Positions 1-11,960 are shown, counted from the stretch's first letter. The stretch: DNA of 64,000 bases from Ampullaceana balthica (GCA_944989445.1 CALYLW010001367.1:1-64000); one strand, 5' to 3'. The notes: generated by a model not told the origin, from the letters alone. Numbers and translations are program-made.

Positions 1-663
1 ACTATTGGTGACACAGGCAGAGCGCTTAGAAGCAACTCAGAAAACGGCCTGTATCGGCCACTGTCTGGCGCGGTGAAGGTCGGAGACCGACAAAAGGAAG
101 AATGGAACTTAAAATGACGTCATTGCAAGTTATGAAAAATGTGTAGAAAAATAAAATAAAAGTCTTGAATGAATTCAGCAAAAAGAAATTTAAAAACAAA
201 TAACAACGTCATGAAACAAATATGTAAATATCTTCTTCTATTATTACACGCTTTTATTTAAGTCACACTGTTTGTATGTTGTATCCATCCATCCATCCTT
301 CCTTCAAATCTTGAAACGTAAAATTAAACCACTTCTGATGGTCCTAGAGATTTCAAAATTTTACCACAGATAGATCGTGGATCACAATGCATTGTGTCAA
401 AATTTCTGATCCATCGAATGTACCGTAATTAAATTAATCAATTTTTAGTTTATCTCTATTTATCACTATTTCGAATGTATAGTCGTCTGCTAGAGTTGAC
501 CTCCACGGCTCACTGGTTTCACTCCAGCCCTGGTTTACCGAATTCCCGTGTTTTTACATCAAGGGCAGGGGAGATCAGCGCGTTTCAGTCTGTAAATGTT
601 TGTAAATAAAAGCGTGTCCTTTAAAAAAAATTTTTTTTTACATTTTACTTATTATTATTATTA

Positions 664-2707
664 GGGTTGCCAGATGTCCGGATTTTAACCGGACTGTCCG
701 GTATTATCGCCATTTGTCCAGTTAAAAAATGGAAGCAATACCGGACATGCATGTGTCCGGTATTTTCAATTTTCTTAGTATTTTCTTAATTCAATACACT
801 AGTAGGCTTTTTTAAGCAATGTTAAAATCTTCTGATTACAGAATCGACCGCTTGACATAATTACGCATCGAAATTTGCAATTTGGATTGTAATAAAAAAA
901 AACACACCCAATGTCTTTTATTATATAAATGAAGCACGTAAAGAATTAAACATTAATCCATTATGACATTACAAAACAATGTTAAACGCCTCACAGACTG
1001 ATGACGTAATCGGATGTGCGCTGAATCTGTGAGAAGTGAACTCTGTGTGTTTTTTAATATACCGTATACCTGCACAGAAATTAAGGAGGAAATTTCTAAG
1101 AACAAGAAATTATTGAAAGCAACCAACTCTTGTGATAAATAAAGTCAATTAGCATTTATTATTTCAAAATGCTGATGATTACTGTGCAGTGTAGTGACAG
1201 TATTGTACTTAGTCAAAGTCTTCAAAAAGACAAAAATAGAAAGTTCGAACTTAAATAATATTTAGGAGATGTTTAAAAGCCCCTTACATGAACATAAATT
1301 AATTTTTTTAGTGACATAATCTTGCTATTAGAGTCGCAGATTTGCAAAGCCTAATGGACCGCTTTGTCAAGGCCGCCAGCGACTTTGGCCTAACCATCAG
1401 CCTCAAAAAGACTAACATGATGGCCCAGGATGCTGATCCACCCAAAATCACCATCAATGGTTGCCAAGTTTAGGCCGTGGATCACTTTACGTACCGTGGC
1501 TCCAACATCACCAACAACCTGTCCCTTGATTCCGACCTAGACATAAGGATCGGCAAGGCCTCCACAACTCTGACCAGGCTCTCAAAAAGAGTATGGAACA
1601 ACAAAAAGCTGACCATCAGAACCAAAATTGCTGTGTACCTTGCATGTGTGCTAAGCACCCTCCTTTATACCAGTGAATCCTGGACCCTATACTCCAGACA
1701 AGAAAGGAGATTGAGTGCTTTCCACATACGCTGTCTCCGGCGCATACTGGGAATCGCCTGGCAGGACCATGTCACCAACAATGAGGTGCTACAACAGGCA
1801 AAAATACAGAGCATGACAACTCTTCTCCGGCAGCGTCGGCTCAGATGGTTGCGACATGTGCGCAGATTGAAGCATGGCAGAATCCAAAAGGACATCCTCT
1901 ATTCTGAGCTAGCCGAAGGAAAGAGGACTACAGGCCTGCCTCACCTCCGTTACAAAGATGTCTGCAAGAGAGACCTCAAAGATATTGGCATTGACATAAA
2001 TAGTTGGGAGGAACTCGCTGGGGACAGGTACAGATGGAGACAGGCGTTGACTGCCGGGCTAGAAGCAGGAGAAAGAAATCTGCAACAGGTCGCAGACGTA
2101 AATCACCTTAATAGGAAAATTAGAGCAAATCAGCCAACCAGAAATACTACCTTTCATTGACAGAAGTGCAGCAAAGGCTGCCTGCCATTCGCGAGTGGGC
2201 TTGTACAGCCACAGCAGAAGCTGCAAAGCCATGCGCGCAAATTCCACAGGAGCACAGAAAATTCAGTCGTCTTACGAGACATAAGGAAGCCAACAATCTT
2301 GCTATATTTTGATATTTGCAATACAGTAATTTTCTCCAGAAAACATGGAATAAGCAGACATATTACCAGACAGAAGAAAAACGATATTATTAATGTATTG
2401 TATTATATTATTGCATTCATAATTATGCCATATTTTGACAATATAATAAAGCAAGGATGCTTAGTGAGATTCCGATCTTATTCTATATTCAATATACGAA
2501 TATTGCAACGCATCATTTTTATCTTGATTTGGTCATATGAATATTAATGACATTTACAGACTATAGCACTTTTTGAATTCACACAGTTCACTAAACTTAT
2601 TCAATGATCCCAATACCGTAAATTATTCATGTTGCTATTTTGGATTTTAGTGCCAGCGACAGTCGACACCAGTGTCCGGTATTTTTGAGACAGCCATCTG
2701 GCAACCC
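664..2707. mobile_element. DNA-transposon-like element with GGGTTGCCAGATG terminal inverted repeats
   Basis: The left end GGGTTGCCAGATG (664) is matched by CATCTGGCAACCC ending at 2707. Subterminal GTCCGGTATT motifs occur near both ends. It lies in a TTA microsatellite, so the target duplication cannot be delimited. The 236-650 sequence recurs at 2726-2950, so the element lies between two direct repeats. It carries the RT fragment. Confidence 0.55.
1332..2226 (+). mobile_element. Non-LTR retrotransposon reverse transcriptase, C-terminal fragment
   Basis: The frame from about 1332 encodes DLQSLMDRFVKAASDFGL and LKKTNMM, reads into a TAG at 1471, then runs open from 1477 to 2160 (TYRGSNI, LYTSESWTLY, RCLRRILGIAWQDH, RRLRWLRHVRRL). 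These are standard motifs of the RT thumb and C-terminal region of endonuclease-RT non-LTR elements. After the stop, another frame (about 2164-2226) reads ACHSRVGLYSHSRSC, the zinc-finger-like end of such ORFs. There is no catalytic FADD part, so it is a dead 5'-truncated copy sitting inside a TIR element (664-2707). Confidence 0.85.
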
Positions 2708-3164
2708 TAATTATTATTATTATTAAACGCTTTTATTTAAGTCACACTGTTTGTATGTTGTATCCATCCATCCATCCTTCCTTCAAATCTTGAAACGTAA
2801 AATTAAACCACTTCTGATGGTCCTAGAGATCTCAAAATTTACCAAATTCCCGTGTTTACATCAAGGGCAGGGGAGATCAGCGCGTTTCAGTCTGTAAATG
2901 TTTGTAAATAAAAGCGTGTCCATTTTAAAAAAAGATTTTTTTTTACATTTTACTTATTATATTTTAAAATACAGTTCTAAAGAACCTGAAATAATATTTT
3001 CAACGGTTTGTTTAGAGTTTTGTAGTGGAAGATTTCAAGATTGCTGTCAAGTAGTTCCCATGAGTAGGGTTGGACAAAAAGGCAAGGGAGATTATTTGGG
3101 GTCATTTTTCCAAGAAGAGGGTTCGGAGTACATTTACAAGAAGTAGGTTGTAAGGTTTATTGGA

Positions 3165-3605
3165 GATTATTACCCTCAGTTTACTAGCAACGCCGTTGAG
3201 TGGTGCCGGTTTAGGGCCAGGAGCGCAAGTACGGATTAGCAAAAGGTTCCGCCAAGAACGCAGCGTTCGCCAGCTCTGAGTAAACCTTCCTAGGTAGGTC
3301 ATTGATGATTCCCTGCTTAGAGGCGGTCCTAACCATGGAGACTCGTGTGCTTTTCCGGGGTAGCGTCAAAGTGGTAGCGGGTCGAAGTAGGGAATTCCAC
3401 CCCTCCTTGTGAGGCAAATTTAGTTGGAGGCCTTTTCGACATTATGTCTTGGATGCCCAGGTGACCGCTTCAGAAGCGACCGCTTCCTGAGGGGGGCGTG
3501 TCTCAGCTGTTACGTTCCCTTGGGGGCCAGATAGTTGAGAGGGTTTTCCTGGAAGATCCATGAAGAGCACTAGGCTCGGGGCTTCTGATTTTCTTCCACA
3601 TGTAG
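3165..3605 (+). repeat. Dispersed repeat R, copy 1
   Basis: From about AACGCCGTTGAG to TTCCACATGTAGGATCATT this matches 44880-45868 (plus, there split by a solo LTR) and 56190-56430 (minus, partial). No coding sense was found. It may be a retroelement 3' region, but that is not shown. Confidence 0.65.
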
Positions 3606-4205
3606 GATCATTGGAGGTTATTAGGTCGGTAGTTATAAGAAGTAGGTATTTTTTTTCTCAAATGGATTGTTTTCCTTACGTTCCTTACATGTAAATACTG
3701 GAGTTACTAATGTTGATTTTAATAAATTTATACAAATATCATTTTGTTAAATGGACCCCTAAACTCATCGTCTTGCTAGTTGCGTACACGCGTTTTCCTT
3801 GTAGCGGAAGTTTCCTCGATGTTGCAGTGTTTCATTTGTTGGTTTTTTACCAGAGGCTTCAATGGAGTTGGGGGGGGGCTGGGGAGTTTGAGAGGTGTGT
3901 GAACCGCACCGGGTTAAATCATCAGAGGGGTTGACACCAAAATGTAAAATTTTATATGTTCACGCTATTTGGGTATTGGCAGACTTGATGAGTTCCATGG
4001 GGTAAGCTTTGCGGGGGGTGACACCACGACCTACCGCTCTCTAACGACGGCTTTTGTTTTTTACAATTCAGTAAGATCAATCTCAAGGTGAATAATAGCA
4101 TAAATAAACATTATTATTTCATATTTTAATGGCCTTCTTTTAAAAATAAAAATAAAAACACAAACAAACACCCGGCTATCTTATTCGGCAAACCTAGGAA
4201 CAAAT

Positions 4206-4541
4206 CTACATCACACGAATCTCGTTTTTAAAGTAGGCCAAGATGGCGGCGACTGACGACAGCCACGGCGACACGGTATGACATATCGCTCCGCCGTAGA
4301 TTTCATCAACGACGTTTCTCACGTCAATGACGCATGAACTTGCGCCCGGGGCCAAAATGTCAAGCACATGTCTGGCTTCGCTTTGTTTGACCTCTTCACC
4401 CGAGGGTCTCTCCGGACAGTGTTCCTTCAAAATGCAGACCAGTAAGTTTTTCAGAGCCGGACAGCGTCCGAAGATTTGTCCGCCCGGTAACTAACCACAC
4501 ATTTTTCCCTGCCTGTGTTTGGAGATTCAGTGTGCGCTTGT
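4206..4541 (-). pseudogene. Small secreted Cys protein A, decayed copy (exon 2 only)
   Basis: Third member of the family. Its C-terminal part (SSCVIDVRNVVDEIYGGAI and a hydrophobic tail) is open, but relative to B and C one C is missing at about 4466 (minus strand reads GGACGCTGT where B has GGACCGCTGT), shifting the frame between the KSSD and RCPALKNLLVC parts. The acceptor side also leaves one base instead of two before the first codon. No signal-peptide exon is found to the right; a MITE (from 4654) and then a minisatellite (4970 on) sit where it should be. The poly(A) signal has changed to ATTAAA (4130-4125). Probably a pseudogene. Confidence 0.65.
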
Positions 4542-4649
4542 CTGAAAAAATAAAATCTTAATTTATTTCCGCTGACCACATCAAGATGGACATATGGTGT
4601 CTCCTTAAGGGCAGTTTAGTATCATTTGTTGTTATTTTATGTTAAAATC

Positions 4650-4870
4650 ATTTAAGGGCCGTCCGTAAATGACGTCATGCGATTTTAGCTGATTTTCCCT
4701 CACCCCCCCCCAGCGTCTCTCGTCTTCACAAAACTGAGACACCCCCCCCGGTGTCCAATATGACGTCACAAAGCTTCCCCCAATAAAAGCCTTCTTTCTA
4801 GTTGAAAATAAGCATGTTTCAAATCACTGTTTTGTCATTTAAGTATGTTTTTTAGTGCAGGGATGTACAA
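4650..4870. mobile_element. PIF/Harbinger-like MITE, truncated copy
   Basis: Starts TTA|AGGGCCGTCCGTAAATGACG and includes the interior AATATGACGTCACAAAGC and ATTTAAGTATGTTTTTTAG seen in the copies at 25500, 32600 and 38258. The right end is missing. Confidence 0.6.
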
Positions 4871-4969
4871 AGTCCTGCCCACGTGCCAATCAAGACCCAC
4901 ACTTACATACTAATTGACCTGCGTGCTCATCTTAAATATCGTATTATTTCTATAACGACATTATATTTT

Positions 4970-5195
4970 CAGCCGTGATGAAATATGTAGTCACGATGAA
5001 ATATGTAGCCGTGAAGACAGGTTGTAGCCGTGTTTCACGGCTGTAGCGGTGAAGATAGATAGACATGATGACAGGTAGCCACGATGACAAGAGTAGCCGT
5101 GATGATAAGTATATCCGTGATGGCAGATGTAGCCGTGAGGAAATGTGTAGCTGTGATCACAGGTCCAGCTGTCGACAATAGATGTTGCCGACTCA
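4970..5195 (+). repeat. Degenerate 18-bp minisatellite, unit A
   Basis: Loose copies of TAGCCGTGATGACAGATG. Same family and same relative position as the arrays at 12045-12700 and 19000-19680. Confidence 0.7.
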
Positions 5196-5340
5196 ACAGT
5201 AAAACTAAAAGTAAGAAGACGACAAATTCATAACGACAAGTTTATAGTCGTTATAAATATTAAGATATTAAGAGTAAGAGGGTCACCGGAAAGCACATAT
5301 CTGGCGTAATCAATGACAAAACTATGTTATTTTTAGAGAC

Positions 5341-6240
5341 ATGTGTCGTAAATTAAAGCTAACAATTCCGAGGCCACTGAAAAACGCGCGAGGGCGATCC
5401 GTGGAATTAAGGAAGTTGTTCCGTATATTTTCGATTTGCGCCGAACGATGCGCAAACGCAATGAAACGAGATGCTTGCAAACGAAAGGGAGAGGTCACAG
5501 TACCTGTTATATTTTTTAAATCCCTTATTAAATCCCTAATATTAACTTGCTTTGTAAGTTTAAGCGACCGGACTATCTGAACATTTGTTTATAATTCTTT
5601 CACGTGACAGTTCAGTTCACGCGTTGACGCCGACCGTCGATTTTCACACCCCCTACCGTCCCTGCGACCGGTTTTAAAACCAGGTGAGATAATTCTGTTT
5701 CAGTCTGTAAATGTCGCGTTTAAACATAATCATTATTTTTATTTATGTCTCATATATAAGGGATTTATAGTCAAAAACTTTGTTTTTACATCTATTTATT
5801 AGCGAATCCGATCTCACTGAATAGGCCAAGCGTTCCGTCTTTTAATCTTAATTTAATTGGTTCATATAATTTTTTAAACACAGATTCCGTATTTTCATAA
5901 ACTTATCTGGCAAATACAGAAAAAGAGAAAAGAAAATTCCCCGATCCGGTGAATAAAAATAAAACTCGCGAATCCGGAATTCTGGGATAAACCGGAGAAG
6001 TGGCACCATTGCGAACCGTCTTGGGAAATGGGATCGACTCCATACCGTCTACAATCATTCACGTGACCTAATCGAATAGATTCAACTCAGAAACTACCAG
6101 TATCGGTCGATACATTTCGGAGACCAACAAAAGGATTCTCTGAACTTAAAATGACGTCTTTGCAAGTCATGAAACATATGTAGAAAAATTTAAACACAGG
6201 GTCGAATGAATTCAGCAAAATAAAAAGATATGCAACGTCT
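5341..6240. repeat. Gene-free start of duplication unit B
   Basis: Matches 13390-14010 at the start of unit C (AATTCCGAGGCCACTG, AACGAAAGGGAGAGGTCACA, CCGGGATAACC-type blocks), and the last part matches 1-130. The open frame at 5341-5580 lies inside this repeat and is not conserved as protein. Confidence 0.65.
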
Positions 6241-6260
6241 TGAAAAAAAAGAGTAAATAT

Positions 6261-7078
6261 TAGGGCTGTTAACGATTAATTTAAATTTAATCGCTAACTT
6301 TTGAAAAAGTAACGATTAATTAATCGTTTAATTTCGATTAAAGCCAAAAATTGAAATTTATGGTGTCATAATTAACATTTATTGAAAGTGCTTGTGGAAA
6401 ATCGAAATAACACTGGAATGTCTTCTTTATATGACATCTTTTAACCAACTACGCAAACAGACAAGTGTTTTGACATTATTTGGTTCAAGTGATGAGCGGG
6501 TATTATATTGACAATAAAACCAGCCGAGTTGAACAATCATTCACATAGCATTGATTGCCTCAGCTGAAGTTAATAATACTGTAGTGGATGTTTGGTTTGC
6601 AGGTGATATGCAAGCGAAGTGTTAGAACCATGGTAGCAATGTTCCCTTTAAACATCGTGGGGCCTCAGATATTTGACCGACACCACGCAGGAGTTTAGAA
6701 TCGCCGCGCAGCAAAGTTTGTAAAATATTACACAAAAAATGGACGTTGTGCAACTTTGCATGCGAGTTTTGTTTAACTTTGCACACGGACCAAGGAATCT
6801 TAGACTTAGAGGGAACATTGCGTGGTAGGTAAACGATTTCTCTCAATGGACCCAATAACATTATCAAAAATTTTGAACATTCACGATAGTCAATAGTTTA
6901 AAACCAAAATGTTCGTGTAATCGTCCGGAAATTAGTTTATATTTATCGGCCGAAATATTTTACTTCTTGACTTCCAGTACATTTATAAGTGGTGGGTCGA
7001 TTAATCGTTAAAAAAAAATTAATCGTTAAAAATGTTAAAGATTAATCGAGAAATTAATGGTTAATTTCCGCAGCCCTA
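6261..7078. mobile_element. hAT-like element with TAGGGCTG ends and 8-bp target duplication
   Basis: Left end TAGGGCTG at 6261, right end CAGCCCTA at 7078, and flanks GTAAATAT / TTAAATAT (7 of 8 identical). Subterminal AACGATTAATTAATCG stretches are palindromic. No transposase. The same family recurs at 63458 to the window end. Confidence 0.65.
6637..6820. mobile_element. Small MITE with CAATGTTCCC ends, nested
   Basis: CAATGTTCCCTTTAA at the left and GAGGGAACATTG at the right; flanks CATGGTAG / CGTGGTAG differ at one base. It lies within the 6261-7078 element. A related fragment is at about 9845-9985. Confidence 0.65.
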
Positions 7079-7079
7079 T

Positions 7080-7082
<3 letters not shown>

Positions 7083-7176
<94 letters not shown>
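7083..7176. repeat. (AT)n microsatellite
   Basis: About 46 uninterrupted AT dinucleotides abutting the right end of the hAT-like element. Confidence 0.95.
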
Positions 7177-7178
<2 letters not shown>

Positions 7179-8009
7179 TAAAGCACCGATCAAAAGAACC
7201 AGAAAGTATGGTTTCTACCGTTTGTTTTCTGTTTAGAGTTTTGTAGGCGAAGATTTCAAGCTGAAAGTGAAGAAGTTTGCCTGAATTGGTTGCAGAAAAT
7301 AAATTCAAGTGATGTTATTGGGGGGTGGGGGGTGGGGGCATGATTCCAAGAAGATGATTCGGAGTAGACTTACAATGAGTAGATTGGAAGGTTTATAGGA
7401 GATTATTCGGTCGATAGTTAAACGAGGTAGCTTTTTTTTTAAAAATGGCTTTTCTTCATTACGTTCGTTACACGTCAATACTGGAGCTATTAATGTTGGT
7501 TTGGGAAAAAAAGTAATTGTATACGAATGTCCTTTTGTTAAATCGATCCTTACTTCGTCTTCCTAGTGGCATACAAGTGTTTACCTTGTAGCGGAAGTGT
7601 TCTTGCAGTTGCAGTATTTCATTTCTTAGTTTTTTGTCAGAGGCATGACATGAGGAGGGGGTGCGAGGGATACGGAGCGCACCGGGTGACACCATCAGAA
7701 GGTGTGACACCAAAATGTAAAGTTCTGTATGTTCCCGTTATTTGGCACTTGCAGGCTCGGATGAGTTCCATGGAGTAAGTTTTAACGGGATGACACCATG
7801 GGTTACCGCACTTGTTGACAACAACTGTGGCAACGCCTCTGGTTTTTACAATTCACTAAGATCCTTCTAGGGATAGATAATAACATATGTAAAAATTCGT
7901 TTTTGATATTTTATTGCCATTGATTTTCTGTAAAAAAGAAAACAAAACAAAACACAAGAATACACACACAAAGCCAGGGTCCTCCGTAGATCCAGTGAAC
8001 AATTCTGCT

Positions 8010-8338
8010 TCACACGAATCTCGTCGTAAAGTAGGCCAAGAAGGCGACCACTGGCCACAGCCACCGCGACACGTTATGACGTATCGCTCCGCCGTAGACT
8101 TCATCGATGACCTTTCTCACGTCAATGACACATGACTTTGAGTCAGGGGCCAAAACTCCCAGCACATATCTGACTTCGTCTTGTTTGACCTCGTCATCTG
8201 AGGGTCTCTCCGGGTAGCCCGCTTTTAACATGCAGACGACTAAGTCTTTTAGAGCAGGACAGCGGTCCGAAGAGTTGTTTGCATGATAGCTTGGCAGACA
8301 TTTGTCCTGGCCTTGTTTCGGAGCTTCAGCTTGTGCCT
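8010..8338 (-). CDS. Small secreted Cys protein B, exon 2 (mature protein and hydrophobic tail)
   Basis: The acceptor TTTTTTCAG ends at 8339, and the frame runs to TGA at 8010. Spliced to exon 1 the protein is about 129 residues. The mature part has four cysteines in DKCLPSY, DRCPALKDLVVC and SKSCVIDVRKV, one NxS site (NNSS), and ends YGGAIRH followed by a hydrophobic tail (WLWPVVAFLAYF), which looks like a GPI-attachment signal. I do not recognise the family. The sister copies at 14680 and 4206 keep the cysteines, the CVIDVR motif and YGGAI, so selection on the protein is likely. An AATAAA on this strand lies at 7915-7910. Function is unknown; a secreted or surface-anchored defence or adhesion role would be a guess. 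Confidence 0.7.
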
Positions 8339-9043
8339 CTGAAAAAATGAAATATTTATTTATTTCCGTTGACCACATCAAGATGGACATATGGTATCTT
8401 CTTAACTGGCAGTTTATTATTATTATTAGTTGTTCTTAATTTTTAATTTTGATTTCAATATTTCTATTTAAACGGGCCAGCATATTTTAAACAAATTTAT
8501 TGCTACCTAAGATGTCAAGGCCTTTAATCGGGACGAGACACCGGATTTGTTGCTTGCATGCATGTGTGTATTCGTGTGTGCGTGTCTTAGTTTGTATGTC
8601 ACGTTATGTGTAAGTTTTAAAAAAAATCTTTGCCAAAGGTTCCATTAATTTACTACTTGGAATTAATCATAAAATAAACGCAACCGTAGCTCACATATTA
8701 AAGTCCAACAAATATTTTGGTCTAACATTTTAGTCAACAAAAATTTTCGTCAAATGTTTTAGTTTAACATTTTGGTCAAACAAGCATTTTGTTCTAGGGT
8801 GTACCAGATTCAATTTTTTGAATTCTGGCCGGAGCCGGATTCACCGGATTTATGAAGTGAGATCAGGCTGGAGCCGAAGCCGGAGCCGGATTTACAAATA
8901 CAAAACAAAATAACGTACTACATCACTTGACTTAGGTGAGTGGAGTCACTCGACTGTTCATTACTACAGACCTGAAAATGACGACATATACGTACTCATA
9001 TTAAATGATTGAAATTTTGAAATGTAAAATAATTATATGAGAA

Positions 9044-9575
9044 TCTATATATATAATTCTCTTCGTGGTCGGACCCTGCGAGACACCAAGCTGCAAGTAT
9101 GTTCAACAGATACTAATTTTAGAAAGCAGCGCACCAAATTACTGCACCAATGCATCAAAAGGTGTGCAAATTAAATATGCGCTGTAAAAAAAATTATATG
9201 ACGTCATCTTTTTCGCTGATATTTTAATTTTGTAAAAAGGGAACAATGTAAAAAGTTATAAAATACTTTGTGTACATTTCAGAAAGTTTAATATTTCGTA
9301 TTGATCAAACAAGGACAAGTTAGTTGGGATTTTGAAAAAGGTGGGCGCCGTAGGCGCCCTAAAAAAGTGCATTTTTTCAAAATTAATAGATTTCAGCTGA
9401 ACACTTCGGTCATTTTTTACGGGTGATACGCCGCGGGGTCTCTCCAGAGTTCCTTCTTTTCATTCACTCACAGTCGTTTATCCAAACCCACCCCATTTTG
9501 ACAACTGTGTCTTTCAGGAAGTCTTCACCCGTCACTAAATCATTAGCGGCGTATGCTACGCCGCGGGTCAGCTAG
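9044..9575 (+). mobile_element. Non-autonomous Helitron-like element
   Basis: Begins A|TCTATATATATAATTCTCTT and ends in a hairpin (9546-9564, GCGGCGTATGCTACGCCGC) followed by GGGTCAGCTAG. It lacks open frames. A second palindrome GGGCGCCGTAGGCGCCC lies at about 9343-9359. Confidence 0.65.
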
Positions 9576-10012
9576 AAAGTATTATTAAGTTCCATAAGTT
9601 CAAGATAAAACATAATATATAAGCACATAATGCTAATTTAGTCATTTAAATTGTTGGTTTTCAGTTTCAGTTTTTAGTTTTTCACATTGTTTTCAGTTGG
9701 CAAATTGGCAGCTCAGTTTCAACTCGCAACAACAGTGACAGTTTATAGTCATTGCGCGAATTGTTCACTGAATGGTAGCAACTGCCGTATTCACACACTT
9801 TAGTAACGCGCTGTGTGAATTCATTAATACATGCTCCGCATGTGCGATCAACCTTCCCTTTAAAGTTCGTTGATCCGTCTGCATAGTAAAAAATCTCGTG
9901 TGCAAAATTGCGCGGAAACCATTTTTTGTGCTACGCGGTGATAGTCAGATATCTGCGCGGCTGCGCAGCTTAAAGGGAGCATTGTGCAGCACGATGTGCC
10001 ATTTTGACTCAT

Positions 10013-10233
10013 ACGGGCTGTTCATAAATGTCCATGAATGACGTCACGCACCTATAAGGGGAAAGAAAAAATGCTCAATTTCAAATAAGAAATACGGCTT
10101 TTATTTGGGTTTGGGGAGGGCGAAACTTTATGACGTCACATTTGAGGAGGGAGGCTAACTTTTTGTGACAACGAGTGACGAGGGGGGGGGAATCTGCCTA
10201 AATCGCGTGACGTCATTTATGGACGACCCCATA
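10013..10233. mobile_element. PIF/Harbinger-like MITE
   Basis: Diverged ends GGGCTGTTCATAAATG and GACGTCATTTATGGACGACCCC with G-rich interior AATATGACG-type motifs. It is within the intron of gene B. Confidence 0.55.
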
Positions 10234-10699
10234 CAAGTTCAAACACACGGGACGTATTCCAAACAAAGGTCGTACAGCAAGCAAAATGTTTCGCGTCCAA
10301 ACAGGACGTATAACGAGTTGGACTTATCCCAAAGCAGACGTATACCGAGGTACCACTGTATTCAAGTACCACGAACTCATGAAGTAATGCACCATTAAAA
10401 TTCAAAATGAGTGGGGGGTTTTCCCGATTCTTATTTACATTAGCGAGAAATAGTAAGTCCGGCCCAAATCCGGCAAGATTGGACCGGTGTCATAGGCGGA
10501 GTTGGATTTGTAAAGAATGACGAATTCTGGATTTACCGGAGCCGGAGCCGAAATCCAATACACCTCAATTTTGGTCAAACATTTTAGTTTAAATTTTGGT
10601 TTTTAAAAAAAAACATTTTATTAAAAAACCATTTTAGTCTTACATTTGTTGAACATTTAACTCATCATTTTGGTCTAACTTTTCACACAGACAACTCAC

Positions 10700-10760
10700 C
10701 CGCAGTATTGAGAGCACTAAACAAAATTACTGCTATTGTTAGAATAATCCACGTCCTCAT
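10700..10760 (-). CDS. Small secreted protein B, exon 1 (signal peptide)
   Basis: Read on the minus strand, the ATG at 10760 opens 20 codons, MRTWIILTIAVILFSALNTA, a textbook signal peptide (short basic start, hydrophobic core, small residues at the end). A GTGAG donor follows at 10699. One leftover base joins the AG at the start of exon 2 to make Glu. The upstream side (10780-10890) carries about two copies of the 42-bp repeat that is expanded in the sister gene C. The exon is nearly identical to 15697-15757. Confidence 0.72.
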
Positions 10761-11296
10761 CGTTACCACAGCAACACTTTTTTAACAAAAATGTTCAGTG
10801 ACTATTTGTACGAAAAACGTCCAGTAGCTTTAATGTCCTTTGACTATTTGTACTAAACACGACCTAATGGATTGCACTGCTCCTAAATGAAAACGGATAC
10901 TGACATGAAGCTCATGCCATGCGTCTCTCGTTGTCCCTTGAATAAGCAAGTAGTCACCTGATGAACTGAAGTCGTTCTGTCAGAATGTAATATCATCGTC
11001 TGTCTGTTTAGAAGTTCATCCGTGCATTATGTAAAAATAGTTTAATGCACTAAAATAGAATTACAAGAATAGTCTTGATGACATGGATTCTCTACTATTA
11101 ACATTCGCTGTATACCAAGTTCTAAGGCCTTTATGACTGCACTAAACACATATTTTTAAACTTTACTCTAAAAATTCATAAAAAAAACAATCGAACATTT
11201 CTTGAAATGTTTTATGATAGCTAATGTACACTGTAATGTCGATGTATATTGTAGTCATAATATGTATGTTTTACCTTGAATGCTTTTATTATAATA

Positions 11297-11960
11297 CTAG
11301 AAGTTTTAGGGCGCCTACGGCGCCCACATTTTTGGGTAAAAAAACCAAGTAACTTATCCTTGTTTGATATTTACGAAATATTAAACTTCCTGAAATGTAT
11401 ACAAAGTATTTTATAATTATAAATCCTCAAATCCTCTTTTTACATAGCTCTCTTTTTCCAAATTAAAATATAAGCTTTGTACTTGTATATAAAATATATT
11501 TAAATAATAGCGTATCACCCGTCAAAAATGACGGAAGTTTTCAGCTGAAATCTATTTATTTTATAAAAAATTCACTTTTTTTAGGGCGCCTACGGCGCCG
11601 ACCTTTTCAAAAGTCCAACTAACTTGTCCTTGTTTGATAAATACGAAATTTTAAACTTTCTGAAATATACACAAAGTATTTTATAATAGGGGTTGTAGGT
11701 CGCCTACGGCGCCCCCTTTGTTTTTTTATTTTATAATTAACCATCAGCAAATCCTCTTTTTACATTGATCTCTTTTCCAAAATTAAAATACATGTATGAG
11801 CGAAAACAATGACATCATATAATATTTTTTTACAGTGCATCTTTAATTTGCACACCTTTTGATGCATTGGTGCAGTGATTTGGTTTTCCCTGCTTTCTAA
11901 AATTAGTAGCGTCACGGACAGACATTGCAAATTATATTGTTTAATGTGTATACCATTTTT
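11297..11960 (-). mobile_element. Helitron-like element(s), minus strand, with three GGCGCC hairpins
   Basis: The minus-strand 3' end is CTAG|T at 11300-11297 preceded by the palindrome GGGCGCCGTAGGCGCCC (about 11309-11325). Related palindromes recur at about 11584-11600 and 11700-11716. The 5' interior (TCCTCTTTTTACAT, GTGCAAATTAAAG in reverse) matches 9100-9300. It looks like nested or serially extended copies. Confidence 0.5.

Larger units (their letters stand above)
236..2950. repeat. Direct repeat pair flanking the 664-2707 element
   Basis: A block starting near ACGCTTTTATTTAAGTCACA occurs at 240-650 and again at 2728-2950. The second copy lacks about 170 bases (roughly 364-537 of the first). 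Confidence 0.75.
8796..10564. mobile_element. Composite TIR element in the intron of gene B
   Basis: Left end AGGGTGTACCAGATTC followed by GGCCGGAGCCGG, right end GGAGCCGGAGCCGAAATCCAATACACCT. Inside are a Helitron-like element (9044-9575), a CAATGTTCCC-type fragment and a MITE (about 10013-10233). The matching intron of gene C lacks all this, so the insertion postdates the B/C duplication. Confidence 0.5.
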
